Shown here piece by piece: positions 23,199-32,156 of a DNA stretch of 64,000 bases. The notes beneath the pieces were generated by a model that did no database searches, was not told the DNA's origin, and saw only the letters and a program-made list of their open reading frames with translations. The stretch comes from Bog-473 sp963782415 (GTDB lineage Bacteria > Actinomycetota > Acidimicrobiia > Acidimicrobiales > RAAP-2), in the NCBI GenBank assembly GCA_963782415.1, contig CAWAJT010000004.1, forward strand, positions 496,001-560,000, in the 5' to 3' direction. How positions within the stretch are numbered: position 1 is the first letter of the stretch; every line of letters starts with the position of its first letter. The translations under genes and the position numbers were made by a program.

Positions 23199-25274
23199 AT
23201 GAAATTCCAGTTCCCACACGCCTTCGCTCAACGCCCGCGACGAATCACCCGGCACATGGTTGTGCCGATCCTCACTGCGGTTGCATTCGTTGCTGGGCAA
23301 GTCCTCGTGGCAGCACCGGCCGCGACGGCCGCCGTCTCCGGATGGTACGTGGCCACAGTGCCCGGTACCGGCGTCGACGATGTGCCGCTGGCCACGACCT
23401 GCGCCAATGCGCTGGAGTGCTGGACGGTAGGCGTCAGTCTGTCGAACCTCTCTGGGAACGGTCCGTCGACCGTCAATCCTCTCGTCGAGTCCTGGAACGG
23501 GACGACCTGGTCGTTGATCACACCGGCACTACCTGCGGGCCAGGGCGGCGGCTTCTTTGGGATCACCTGCGTGAACGGTGCCGACTGTTGGGCCGTCGGC
23601 GCCATGGTGGCGCCGGGTGCCGCTAATCCTACGGGCACTCTGACCGAGCACTGGGACGGCGCAGCGTGGACACCGGTCGCGAGCCCGACACCGACCGGAT
23701 CCGGTGTCACAGGCGCCATCTTGAACAGCGTTGATTGCACGTCCGCCACCAATTGCTTGGCGGTCGGCTATACGACGGACGTGAACGGGAACAACCTCTT
23801 CGACGTCATCGAGCAATGGAATGGATCGGTGTGGAGCATCGTTCCTGGTGCCGACACGGGACAGGCCTTCGATCAGCTGAAAGGGATCGACTGCCTCGGC
23901 GCCACCGACTGCTGGGCCGTGGGCAATGCGGGACCGGCGCAGCAGATGTCGGACTTCCTGCCCATCTTTCCTGGTGCCGCCGACAACGCGGGGCTGGTCG
24001 AGCATTGGAACGGTGTGGGCTGGTCGATCGTGCCGAGCGTTGGCGAGCCCCCGCCCAACGGAATCTACCTCAGTGCTATCACCTGTGTAGTCGCGACCGA
24101 TTGCTGGACTACGGGATCGGTGACCGACTCCAGCGGTGCGTCGTCGGGGATCGTGGTCGAGCACTGGGACGGTTCGACTTGGACCGATGCGTCGACCTCC
24201 GTGGCCGGTTCGTCCGCGCCCGGCATCCTCTCGAGCGTCTCGTGCGTCAGCGCGAACCAGTGTTGGGCGGCGGGCTCCACCGGATCGTTCAACAACGGAA
24301 GCAGCGGGCCGCAGGTGCAGAGCCTGGTCGAGTTCTGGAACGGCTCGAGCTGGTCGGTCGAACCGACACCGCAGGTGTCCGCGCTGAGCTTCCTCGACAG
24401 CATCGGCTGCGTGCCGAGCGTCGGCTGCATCACCGGCGGGAGCACGCTGACCAGTCCCGGCGGCAACGACCCGGGATTCCGACCGTTCATCGAACAGCTG
24501 ACGTTCCCACCCGCCTCGAACCAGGGACTCTTGCTCTCAGCGCGTGACGGCGGGGTGTTCGCTTACGGGACCGCTGCGTTCGTTGGCTCCATGGGCGGGC
24601 GGCACCTCAACGCCCCAATCGTGGGCGTCGCGCCGACTCCGAATGGTAGGGGCTACTGGTTGGTGGGTGCCGACGGTGGCGTGTTCGCCTTCGGTGACGC
24701 AACGTTCTTGGGGTCCATGGGTAGCCGGCGCCTCAACGCGCCCATCGTGGGTATGGCGGCAACCGTAGATGGCCAAGGCTATTGGCTCGTCGCCAGCGAC
24801 GGCGGGGTCTTTGCCTTCGGCGACGCCGATTTTCGCGGCTCCATGGGCGGTGTCCACCTCAACGCTTCAGTCGTCGCCATGACTGGCACAAGTCAGGAAG
24901 GGTATGACCTTGTGGCGTCAGATGGTGGCGTGTTTTCCTTCGGCGCCGCCCGCTTCTTGGGCTCCGCAGGAGGCTTGCGGCTCGCCGCTCCCGTGACGGG
25001 CATGACGGCGACACCGGACGGCCGCGGCTACTGGCTCGTCGCGGGCGACGGAGGCGTCTTTTCCTACGGCAGCGCCGGATTCTTCGGATCGGTCTTGGGT
25101 CAAGGGATCTCTGGTCAACCACCGGTAGTCGGTATCACTGCCACACCGAGCGGCGCCGGCTACTGGCTGGCTGGAACTACCGGCGCGGTCTACGCATACG
25201 GAGACGCGGACTTTCTCGGCGCCCCCTATGGCAGCCGGTTGGTGGCACCAGTCGTCGGGCTCGCGGCCCCGTAG
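23199..25274 (+). CDS. Large secreted two-propeller repeat protein
   Basis: ATG 23199 gives a signal peptide (basic start, then VVPILTAVAFVAGQVLVAAP, cleavage near ATAA). The 691-aa product has two repeat sets. The N-terminal ~370 residues hold seven repeats around C-x6-C-W-x-x-G (DCWAVG) with SWNGTTWS-like strands. The C-terminal ~250 residues hold six repeats of ~44 aa around DGGVFAFGDA, GSMGGR, LNAPIVGMA and GYWLVASD. Each set could close a beta-propeller. Similar repeats are common in exported Acidimicrobiia proteins of unknown function; surface binding is a reasonable guess. There is no Shine-Dalgarno and no anchor at the C-terminus. Confidence 0.78.
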   Translation: MKFQFPHAFAQRPRRITRHMVVPILTAVAFVAGQVLVAAPAATAAVSGWYVATVPGTGVDDVPLATTCANALECWTVGVSLSNLSGNGPSTVNPLVESWNGTTWSLITPALPAGQGGGFFGITCVNGADCWAVGAMVAPGAANPTGTLTEHWDGAAWTPVASPTPTGSGVTGAILNSVDCTSATNCLAVGYTTDVNGNNLFDVIEQWNGSVWSIVPGADTGQAFDQLKGIDCLGATDCWAVGNAGPAQQMSDFLPIFPGAADNAGLVEHWNGVGWSIVPSVGEPPPNGIYLSAITCVVATDCWTTGSVTDSSGASSGIVVEHWDGSTWTDASTSVAGSSAPGILSSVSCVSANQCWAAGSTGSFNNGSSGPQVQSLVEFWNGSSWSVEPTPQVSALSFLDSIGCVPSVGCITGGSTLTSPGGNDPGFRPFIEQLTFPPASNQGLLLSARDGGVFAYGTAAFVGSMGGRHLNAPIVGVAPTPNGRGYWLVGADGGVFAFGDATFLGSMGSRRLNAPIVGMAATVDGQGYWLVASDGGVFAFGDADFRGSMGGVHLNASVVAMTGTSQEGYDLVASDGGVFSFGAARFLGSAGGLRLAAPVTGMTATPDGRGYWLVAGDGGVFSYGSAGFFGSVLGQGISGQPPVVGITATPSGAGYWLAGTTGAVYAYGDADFLGAPYGSRLVAPVVGLAAP

Positions 25275-25874
25275 CTCGTTCGCCAGGGCATGGTTCGGGG
25301 TTCGTCGACATCCAGCGCCCCGAGAGAGCCGCGGCATCGAGAGGGAACAGGTGTCGGCCCACTGAGCAGAACCCGCCGATGCGCACGCGGTCAGGTCACA
25401 AGCGCGTCTCGTCCAGCCAGTCGAAGGCAGCGGCCAGAAGATCGTTGGTGCCAAGCGTTCACAATGACCCTCGGACCCCTCGGCCATGGTGAAGCGCCGG
25501 AACGCCTTGTGGACGTAAGCGCGTGGTGAAGCTGCTTACCCTGCCCAGTGGAGACGAGATTGGTCTCATTGTCGGTCATAGAGCTCGGCTACGTGACGCC
25601 GGGTGGCTGCTCGTGGGAGTTGTAGTAGCGCAGTCACCCGATGTAAGCCCGGACGGAGGTGATGTCATGCGTGGCCATGCGAGGACCGAACAGGGTCCTG
25701 CGTGCGGGCCGATCCAGCAACGACTGGAAATGGGCGTCCCCCGCCGAATCGTCGACGCGGTTCCAGAGGTCCCCCTGTCAATCGGACAAGCTCTCGGTCG
25801 TGTCGTACTGACCGCCTCATCCTAGGTGCTGCCTGACCCTGTGCGCGCCATTGATGTTTGTTTTCGTCGAACTC
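25275..25874. other. Intergenic stretch without supportable genes
   Basis: Reading frames here are short, lack good starts and show no third-position bias on either strand. I see no RNA gene or clear promoter. It separates the secreted repeat protein from the gene remnant at 25875. Confidence 0.5.
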
Positions 25875-26140
25875 TCAGGTTCGACGGTGAGCATCGAAGA
25901 AGTCAGCGTTCTGCATCTTGAACTCGGCATTGAACTGATGCTCGTCGATCGTGGCGAGCATCTCGTTCGAGACCTCCTGCTTCTGATCCGACGACAAGGC
26001 ATCGGGAAGCTGCGCATGGAAGCCCTCACTCGGCCGCCCTTCTGGATCTCTGGCAATGTGACAATCTTCCTATCGGTGTCGATGATCCCGGCATTTCGGT
26101 AGGCCGCGACGATGGATCCGGCGGTGGTCTGGTGTATGCC
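25875..26140 (-). pseudogene. Truncated, frame-broken gene remnant
   Basis: The minus strand contains a well-formed C-terminus, QLPDALSSDQKQEVSNEMLA then TIDEHQFNAEFKMQNADFFD, ending at TGA 25877-25875. In another frame just upstream lies TTAGSIVAAYRNAGIIDTDR and KIVTLPEIQKG, which resembles the end of a winged-helix DNA-binding domain. Together they suggest a decayed regulator or unknown protein with at least one frame break near 26030 and no start. The family call is a guess. Confidence 0.35.
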
Positions 26141-26197
26141 CGGAATCCGCAATAGCGGCTGTGGCAATGGGTCGTTGCAGTCTCAGAATGATCGAAG

Positions 26198-27235
26198 CTA
26201 CGCGGACCTTTCGCGTTGGTGGGTCGTGTCCGCCGTGGAGCCTCTTCTCGACGGGTCCTTCGAGAAGAGAGGATCGGCACTAGCCTCCGGTTTGAACGAA
26301 ATGTCGACGGCATATTCCGGTCGCCTCGTTTCGAAACGAGCAAGGCGACGGAACGTTCGACGGTCTCCTTCAGTGAGGGGAGGTTGCGTCATTGATCTCG
26401 GCCAAAGCCGGTATTTGAGTACCACGTTCACCTCTGCGGCGAGCAGTGTCAGTTGAGCGGCGAGAAACATCCAAGAAAGTAGAGCGATTACGACAGCGAA
26501 AAAGCCATACGTCTCACTTGCGCCTCGGAGTTCCCGGGCTACGTACCAGCCACCCGCCGCTTGAAGGGCTTGCCAAAAGAGGGTAGCGAGGATGGCTCCA
26601 ACCCATACGTCGCGCAGACGAAGTGGTTCCGCCGTGAGCACCATGAATGCAGTGGTGAAAACCGCGAGGGTTATCAGAACGGACCCCAAGAAGGACAACG
26701 GCCTGCCGGCACCGTGGACGTAGGCCGTGGCAAAGGTTTCCAATGCAGCGGAGACAAGTGCGGCGATACCCAGAGCGACAAGTACAGAAGCTGAGCGAGC
26801 CTTACGCAATAGAAAGCTCGGCCATTTGACGTACGGGATGTTCCAGACCGTATTCATTGCCGACTCCGCCGCATTTGTGACTCCGAGGGTTCCCCACACC
26901 GTCCCCACGAGTCCGATGATCAGCGCGAGCCCACTCCCATGGAGCAAATGGCCATGCGGCTTTAGCTGCGCGCCAATGATCGGGAATTGACTGATTGCGG
27001 AATGGAAGATCTCACGTTTGAATGTCGGATGGGATGTGAGAACGAATCCGAGAATCGCCGCAAATAACAGCAAGAGCGGGAAGACGGAGAACAATCCCCG
27101 GTACGCGATTCGGGTAGCGAATGCACCAGCACGATCATTGCCGAACTTCTGGACAACTGCCCACGGAACAGCCAGGACGAGATGGCTCTGTTGGAAACGG
27201 TCGACCCTCCGGAGCATTCTCTCTGGTTGTTTCAT
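26198..27235 (-). CDS. YihY/BrkB family inner-membrane protein
   Basis: A polytopic membrane protein of the YihY/BrkB family, about 345 aa. Family features are seen: the N-terminal RAGAFATRIAYRGLFSVFPL block (the usual A-xx-ayx-lfslfPll motif), IIGLVGTVWGTLGVTNAAES, WNIPY and, near the C-terminus, SETYGFFAVVIALLSWMFLA and QLTLLAAEVNVV. About six helices are expected, then a ~70-aa charged cytoplasmic tail. The start is taken as ATG 27235; an in-frame start 33 nt earlier is possible. Function is unknown (once annotated as RNase BN, which is wrong). Confidence 0.85.
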   Translation of the reverse strand: MKQPERMLRRVDRFQQSHLVLAVPWAVVQKFGNDRAGAFATRIAYRGLFSVFPLLLLFAAILGFVLTSHPTFKREIFHSAISQFPIIGAQLKPHGHLLHGSGLALIIGLVGTVWGTLGVTNAAESAMNTVWNIPYVKWPSFLLRKARSASVLVALGIAALVSAALETFATAYVHGAGRPLSFLGSVLITLAVFTTAFMVLTAEPLRLRDVWVGAILATLFWQALQAAGGWYVARELRGASETYGFFAVVIALLSWMFLAAQLTLLAAEVNVVLKYRLWPRSMTQPPLTEGDRRTFRRLARFETRRPEYAVDISFKPEASADPLFSKDPSRRGSTADTTHQRERSA

Positions 27236-27647
27236 ACGCTCTTGTGGCACCACCGAAAAGCTGGGCAACCTCGCGGGTTGGGGATGTCGCTGACAGCTCT
27301 TTTGTCCACACCCATGTCAGGTGAGGTCGCCGGCATGCGCGGTGTGCTCGCAACCGGGGAGGGACGAAGGTTCCCATTTTCGGCGCACAAATGTGAAGGC
27401 TGTCCCGCAATTCTGAAGCCGTGTTGCGATGGACGTGGTTGCCGGTCAGGGCAGCCTTTGAAAAGTGCGAGTGGGCCATAAGCCGGTGACCTCAGCCCAG
27501 CGGTCAGGGTCAGACCTCCCGCGATGCTCGATCCATCCGAGCACTGACGCTGTCGGAAACTCCAGTCGGAGCTTCGGTCGACACTTCGGGCGAGCTGCGC
27601 TCGTTCGATCAGGGCTCGACTCGCGATGCGAAGAGGGCATACCCGGC
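27236..27647. other. Intergenic stretch without supportable genes
   Basis: No frame on either strand shows coding bias or a recognisable product. It presumably holds the promoter of the YihY-type gene, but I see no clear -10/-35 pair. Confidence 0.5.
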
Positions 27648-28949
27648 TCACCGTGGTACCGGTGTGCCGGGGGGTAGAGGGAACTCGGGATTAGCTCTGA
27701 CATTTGCTGTCCCGAAGCAGTTGAAGACGTTTCGACCCCGATTGAAGACCGGCACATACTTCGTGCCCTTGGCCACGATGTAGGCCACGCAGTACGGAGG
27801 CGCGTGTCCGTGATGTCCTCCCACGGCCCAGTCGACCGGAGCAGTCAGTCCGCCAGCGGTGAACGACGTAACGGCATTGGTCTGCTTGACCACGTTGTCC
27901 CATGTCAAGTCGTTCCTGGCCGCTTTGACGCCTTGGACGAAGAGGGCCGCGGATTCCCAGCCCTGAATCGCAACCTCATCGTTGACATACTTCGGCTCGT
28001 ACCTCTTCATCTCCTTCAGGTACAGTTTGAGGCCTGGGTAGGTGCGAATTGGCGCCGTGAAAGGCACGTGATAGGTGGCGAAGTACACACCTTGCATCAG
28101 GCTCTTGTTCGCACGCAGTGTTGACTCGTCATTGCCGTTCAACCAAAGCTGCTTCGCTTGTAGTCCGTACTGCTGAATTGCGCGAGCCATGCTCACGTTT
28201 CCCTGCACGTCCATACAGCTCACGACGAAGTTCGAGCCCGATTGCTTCATTCTCTCCACGTCTGTCGCCACCGTGGAACCGGGGTAGTTGATTTTCAGAT
28301 CGACGTAGCTCACCCGGTAGTGGCCCCTCTTCAATGCGTTTTCGGTCGCCCGGCACACGTTCGCCGACGCGGCCACCCCGTAGGCCAGGATGGCGATGGA
28401 CGGCCTCCGCTCAGCCTTTCGAGCAACGTACGCGAACTCGGTCGCTCCAGCCGGGTAGTACTGCGCCGATCCTCCGGCAGCGAACAGGTTCGGGTGTCCC
28501 GCCCAGTTGCCGGTGACGTTGTAGCCGTAGGTCGGGATGCCCGACTCGACGAAGTAGTTGGGGGAGAAGAAGATCGAGGCGATGCCCGTGACAGCGAACA
28601 CGTGGTCCTGATTGATGAGCGTATTCGCGAGCTGGTTGAACGTGGTGGGATTCCCTCCGTCATCGAGCGCGTACTTGTAGTCGATCTTTCGGCCATTCAC
28701 GCCGCCGTGCGCGTTGACGTACTTGAAGTAGGCCCGCTCACCGTAAATGAGGCCTGACGCATTGGCGGCGAGCGTGCCGGTTTGAGTTGAGATGGTCCCG
28801 ACTGTTATCGACGAGGCGGTGACCCCCTGCGCGGTGTTCGACGACTCTGCTCCGGCCGCTCCGACCGGGATCACCAAGACGGTGGTCACGACGCTCGCTC
28901 CCAGTAGCGCCAGACCTTCGAATAGCCAGCGCCGCACCTTCTCGTTCAT
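27648..28949 (-). CDS. Branched-chain amino-acid-type ABC substrate-binding protein
   Basis: A 433-aa periplasmic-binding-fold protein (type I, LivJ/LivK-like, Peripla_BP_6). After a signal peptide (LLGASVVTTVLVIPVGAAGA), the mature part begins SITVGTISTQTGTLAANASG, the common ligand-loop start. DYKYALDDGGNPTTFNQLAN and VFAVTGIASIFFSPNYFVES continue the N-lobe; GVYFATYHVPF and QGWESAALFVQGVKAA are in the C-lobe. No lipobox is visible. No permease or ATPase gene is adjacent, so it is an orphan receptor or works with a transporter elsewhere. Ligands of such actinobacterial orphans are often aromatic or acidic compounds rather than leucine. Confidence 0.88.
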   Translation of the reverse strand: MNEKVRRWLFEGLALLGASVVTTVLVIPVGAAGAESSNTAQGVTASSITVGTISTQTGTLAANASGLIYGERAYFKYVNAHGGVNGRKIDYKYALDDGGNPTTFNQLANTLINQDHVFAVTGIASIFFSPNYFVESGIPTYGYNVTGNWAGHPNLFAAGGSAQYYPAGATEFAYVARKAERRPSIAILAYGVAASANVCRATENALKRGHYRVSYVDLKINYPGSTVATDVERMKQSGSNFVVSCMDVQGNVSMARAIQQYGLQAKQLWLNGNDESTLRANKSLMQGVYFATYHVPFTAPIRTYPGLKLYLKEMKRYEPKYVNDEVAIQGWESAALFVQGVKAARNDLTWDNVVKQTNAVTSFTAGGLTAPVDWAVGGHHGHAPPYCVAYIVAKGTKYVPVFNRGRNVFNCFGTANVRANPEFPLPPGTPVPR

Positions 28950-29117
28950 CCGAGCTCCCCGATCCCTGTCACCTCGCCGGACCTGATTGCCGGTGGTATG
29001 CCTTTACCCTGTTGCGAGACGAGCTTGGAGATCCACGCCGACTTCTTAGGAAGATCTTCGACGGGGAGGAATCGATGGCTGGCACACGTGGCGAGTCGAG
29101 GCCCGCGAACTGAGAGG

Positions 29118-30791
29118 TCAGCGTGCCGAGGCTGTGTTCCCGTCGATACGGGGCGAACCGGGCGTCGGCTCCGGCGATGTGGTGGGGTCGCGGGTCACAG
29201 GGTGATTCGGCAGTAGAGCCAATGCAGCGAGGGTGGCAGCGATGAGGACAGTCATTGCCACAAGGGCGGCTAGGTCCATTCCTGATACAAACGCGCTCCG
29301 GGCCGCATCACCCAGAGCTTTGCTCTCTGCCGGCGACAGATGGTGCGCCACCGTGAGCGCGCCGCCCAACGAACCCAAGATCACTCGTTCGATACCGGCG
29401 GGCACCGGAGTGCCGGCGTGATGGAGGGCCTCGCTCAGCTGGCTCTGGTACCGGAAGTTGAGCGCCGTGCCGAGCAGGCCGACACCAAGGGCTCCCCCGA
29501 TCTGCATCGCAGTGTCATTCGTCGCAGAGCCAACTCCCGCGTCATGCGGGGGCACCGTGCTCATGAGGGATGCCGTGCACGGAGACATGGTCATCGCCAC
29601 GCCGATCCCAAGAAGCAAGAAGGAGGGAAGACCATCTCGGTACGTCGAGCTCGGAGCCGTCAGAGCGAACAGTCCCAGGCCGGTGGTCACCAGGGTCAGC
29701 CCACAGACGACCACCGCTTTCGTGCCGATCCGACGAGCAGCGAAGACCGCCAGCGGGGCCACGATGAGCACGCTTGCGGCGATCGGCGCCACCCGAAGCC
29801 CCGCTCCGAGGGCCGAGTAGCCCAGTGAGAACTGGAGATACTGCGTCAACAGGAAGAACAGACCCATCATGGCGAACATGACGACGCACAGCACGCCGAT
29901 GGACATGGTGTACCTGCGCCGGGAGAAGAATCTCATCGGGAGCATCGGGTGATCGCTACGCCGCTCCCAGGTCACGAACGCCACGCCTCCCGCCAGGCCA
30001 ATCGTCAGCGCGGCGATGATCCACGGTGATGCCCAGCCTCGATTTGGCGCTTCCACCACCGACCAGACGAGCGCCGCCAGGGCAACGATCGAAAGGAGCA
30101 CGCCAATCGGATCGGGCTTCCGGTACTCGGGTGTCTTCGAGTTCGGCACGATGACAGCCGCAAAACCAAGCGCGAGAGCGGCGATGGGGACGTTGACGAG
30201 AAAGACGGAGCCCCACCAGAAGCGTTCGAGGAGCAGGCCTCCGAGGATCGGGCCGAGCGCCACTCCGAGCCCAGTTGTTCCGGACCAGATACCGATGGCC
30301 CGCATGCGCTCGCCCGGCTCGGGGAACACGTTCGTGAGGATGGAGAGGGTTCCGGGCATCAGGGCGGCCGCGCCGAGCCCCATCACCCCTCTGGCCACGA
30401 TGAGCATCATCGGGGTGGCCGACCAGGCCGCGAAGGCTGATCCGGCACCGAAGATCCCGAGTCCGGCCATGAAGATCCACTTTCTTCCGAGTCTGTCGCC
30501 CAGTGCGCCCAGGGTCAGGAGCAACCCGGCGAAGACGAGCGCGTAGATGTCGATTGCCCACTGCAACTCGGAAGAGGTTGCTCCGAGGCTGCGAATGATC
30601 GTCGGGAGTGCAACGTTCAAAATGGTGTTGTCCAGGCTGATGATGAGCAGTGTGCCGCACAGCACCACCAGCACGGCCGAGCGATGGACACCGACACGTC
30701 GCTTGCGAGAGCCACCTCCATCGTTGCGTCGCAGCTGAACCCGGGTGGTGGTGATTGCCCGATCCTTTTGGTCCGTCGCGCTTGGTGGCAT
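29118..30791 (-). CDS. MFS drug/proton antiporter, DHA2 (14-helix) family
   Basis: A 557-aa exporter of the DHA2 family. Motif A is GALGDRLGRKWIFMAGLGIF, motif C is GLGVALGPILGGLLLERFWW, and the D1 motif lies in LDNTILNVALPTII. About 14 helices span the protein and it ends in a Pro/Thr-rich tail. The start is uncertain; I prefer ATG 30791 because the ~35 residues before TM1 then match family length. ATG 30944 is an alternative. No regulator is adjacent. The substrate is unknown; it may export xenobiotics linked to the downstream catabolic genes. Confidence 0.88.
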   Translation of the reverse strand: MPPSATDQKDRAITTTRVQLRRNDGGGSRKRRVGVHRSAVLVVLCGTLLIISLDNTILNVALPTIIRSLGATSSELQWAIDIYALVFAGLLLTLGALGDRLGRKWIFMAGLGIFGAGSAFAAWSATPMMLIVARGVMGLGAAALMPGTLSILTNVFPEPGERMRAIGIWSGTTGLGVALGPILGGLLLERFWWGSVFLVNVPIAALALGFAAVIVPNSKTPEYRKPDPIGVLLSIVALAALVWSVVEAPNRGWASPWIIAALTIGLAGGVAFVTWERRSDHPMLPMRFFSRRRYTMSIGVLCVVMFAMMGLFFLLTQYLQFSLGYSALGAGLRVAPIAASVLIVAPLAVFAARRIGTKAVVVCGLTLVTTGLGLFALTAPSSTYRDGLPSFLLLGIGVAMTMSPCTASLMSTVPPHDAGVGSATNDTAMQIGGALGVGLLGTALNFRYQSQLSEALHHAGTPVPAGIERVILGSLGGALTVAHHLSPAESKALGDAARSAFVSGMDLAALVAMTVLIAATLAALALLPNHPVTRDPTTSPEPTPGSPRIDGNTASAR

Positions 30792-31312
30792 CTTGAGATC
30801 GCTTCCCAGGAAAGCCGATGTCAATCGTCGAACGTGGACGGTCCCGGCGGCTCCGGCCAGACGGGGGAGGCGAGTCAACGACTCCCAGAAGGGTTGCCTT
30901 GGCCGTGCGTGCCGTCTACTTGCCCGAGTGGCTTCGTGGTCCATGACCCGCGATCCCACCCACCCGCCTGTGTAGGAACAATGTAAGTACTGTCTTGGCT
31001 CGGGTTGGGGGGTGCCAGTACCCGCTCGACGACATCCTGCAATGCACGGTGTGGACACGCGGGCAACGCCTCGAACAGTCGCGTGAGCTTGCAGAGGAAC
31101 CCAGAAAGCACGACGGAGAGAGACTCCGAGTTGACCGGTTTGGTCGATCTCAGAGAGCAGAAATCTCGCATCGCGAGGCTTGGCTGCCTCATCGCATGGC
31201 CAGCTGAGGTTGAGAGCGAGTTGGCACAGGGTCGGCGGCCCACTGCATCAGAGCGACCGGCGATCCACACCGACCCTTCTCCCGGCCTCATGCGCTGAAT
31301 GCTTCGCACCCG
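30792..31312. other. Divergent intergenic region between MFS exporter and SDR
   Basis: No credible gene is present. Around 30971-31000 the DNA becomes AT-richer (near AACAATGTAAGTACTGTC), which may hold the MFS promoter on the minus strand, but no well-spaced -35/-10 pair is certain. Confidence 0.4.
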
Positions 31313-31324
31313 TAGTATCGAGGC
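31313..31324 (+). promoter_or_regulatory. -10 box of a leaderless transcript (SDR gene)
   Basis: TAGTAT (31313-31318) ends 6 nt before ATG 31325 and there is no Shine-Dalgarno. It is the clearest of several TANNNT-N6-start arrangements in the window. Confidence 0.55.
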
Positions 31325-32134
31325 ATGGAATCGAAACAGCTGGCCGGAAAGGTTGCAGTCGTGACGGGTGGGGCTGGTGGTATCGGTCGGGCGACTGCCG
31401 AGCTGCTTGTGTCCGAGGGGGCAAGCGTCGTCATCGGAGACGTCGAAGCGGGTGCTGGAGAGGATCTCGCGTCACAGATCGGCGATGCCGCCGCGTTCAA
31501 ACAGACCGACGTCAGCGAACTCGAGCAAGTCCAAGCACTCGTCGATTTCGCAGTCGAACGCTTCGGCGGCCTGGACATTATGTTCAACAACGCCGGCATC
31601 GGCAGCCCACTGAAGCGATTCCTCCCTGACGATCTCGAGGATTTCTCCCGCATCATGAACGTCAACCTGTTCGGGGTCATCGCCGGCTCGCAGCGCGCCG
31701 CTCGCTACATGAAGGACCACGGCGGCGGCTCCATCATCAACAACGCCTCCATTGCGGCCATCAACGCCGGCACCGGCATGATCTCCTACCGGGCGTCGAA
31801 GGCCGCCATCGCTCACGCCTCCAAATGCATGGCCATCGACCTGGCGCCGTACAACATCCGTGTCAACTGCCTCACGCCCGCCCACATCCGCACCGGCATC
31901 ACGACCTACGAGATGGGACCGGTCCTCAAGTACATGCAGCCACTCGAGCGAGAGGCCCAACCCGAGGACGTGGCTAACGCGGTGGTGTTCCTCTCCAGTG
32001 ACCGTGCGGCCCAGATCACCGGCGTCGTGCTGCCCATCGACGGTGGTACGACGGCAGGGCCCCCCTACGCCCAGACCAAGCTCATCATGTCCACGTTGAA
32101 GCCGGCAGGGGAGGCGCCGACCGCCGGTTCGTGA
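31325..32134 (+). CDS. SDR-family NAD(P)-dependent oxidoreductase
   Basis: A classical short-chain dehydrogenase, 269 aa. The cofactor motif is VAVVTGGAGGIGRA with Asp at the end of strand 2 (VVIGDVE), suggesting NAD+. NNAG is in DIMFNNAGIGS, the catalytic Ser in SIINNASIAAINAG and YxxxK in ISYRASKAAIAHA. The C-terminus VVLPIDGGTTAG is typical. It is the first plus-strand gene of the 31-44 kb catabolic cluster and probably oxidises a hydroxyl on the cluster's substrate; which one is not predictable. Confidence 0.92.
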   Translation: MESKQLAGKVAVVTGGAGGIGRATAELLVSEGASVVIGDVEAGAGEDLASQIGDAAAFKQTDVSELEQVQALVDFAVERFGGLDIMFNNAGIGSPLKRFLPDDLEDFSRIMNVNLFGVIAGSQRAARYMKDHGGGSIINNASIAAINAGTGMISYRASKAAIAHASKCMAIDLAPYNIRVNCLTPAHIRTGITTYEMGPVLKYMQPLEREAQPEDVANAVVFLSSDRAAQITGVVLPIDGGTTAGPPYAQTKLIMSTLKPAGEAPTAGS

Positions 32135-32156
32135 CCGACGGGCCCGGGTGCTCGGG

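Noticed and set aside
23400..25260. CRISPR-like or DNA repeat array in the secreted protein gene
   Set aside because: The repeats are at protein level (propeller blades) with diverged DNA and no spacer structure; no cas genes are present and no CRISPR array is seen anywhere in the window.
25523..25825. 100-aa plus-strand frame after the secreted repeat protein
   Set aside because: No third-position bias, no ribosome-binding site and no recognisable family; left as intergenic.
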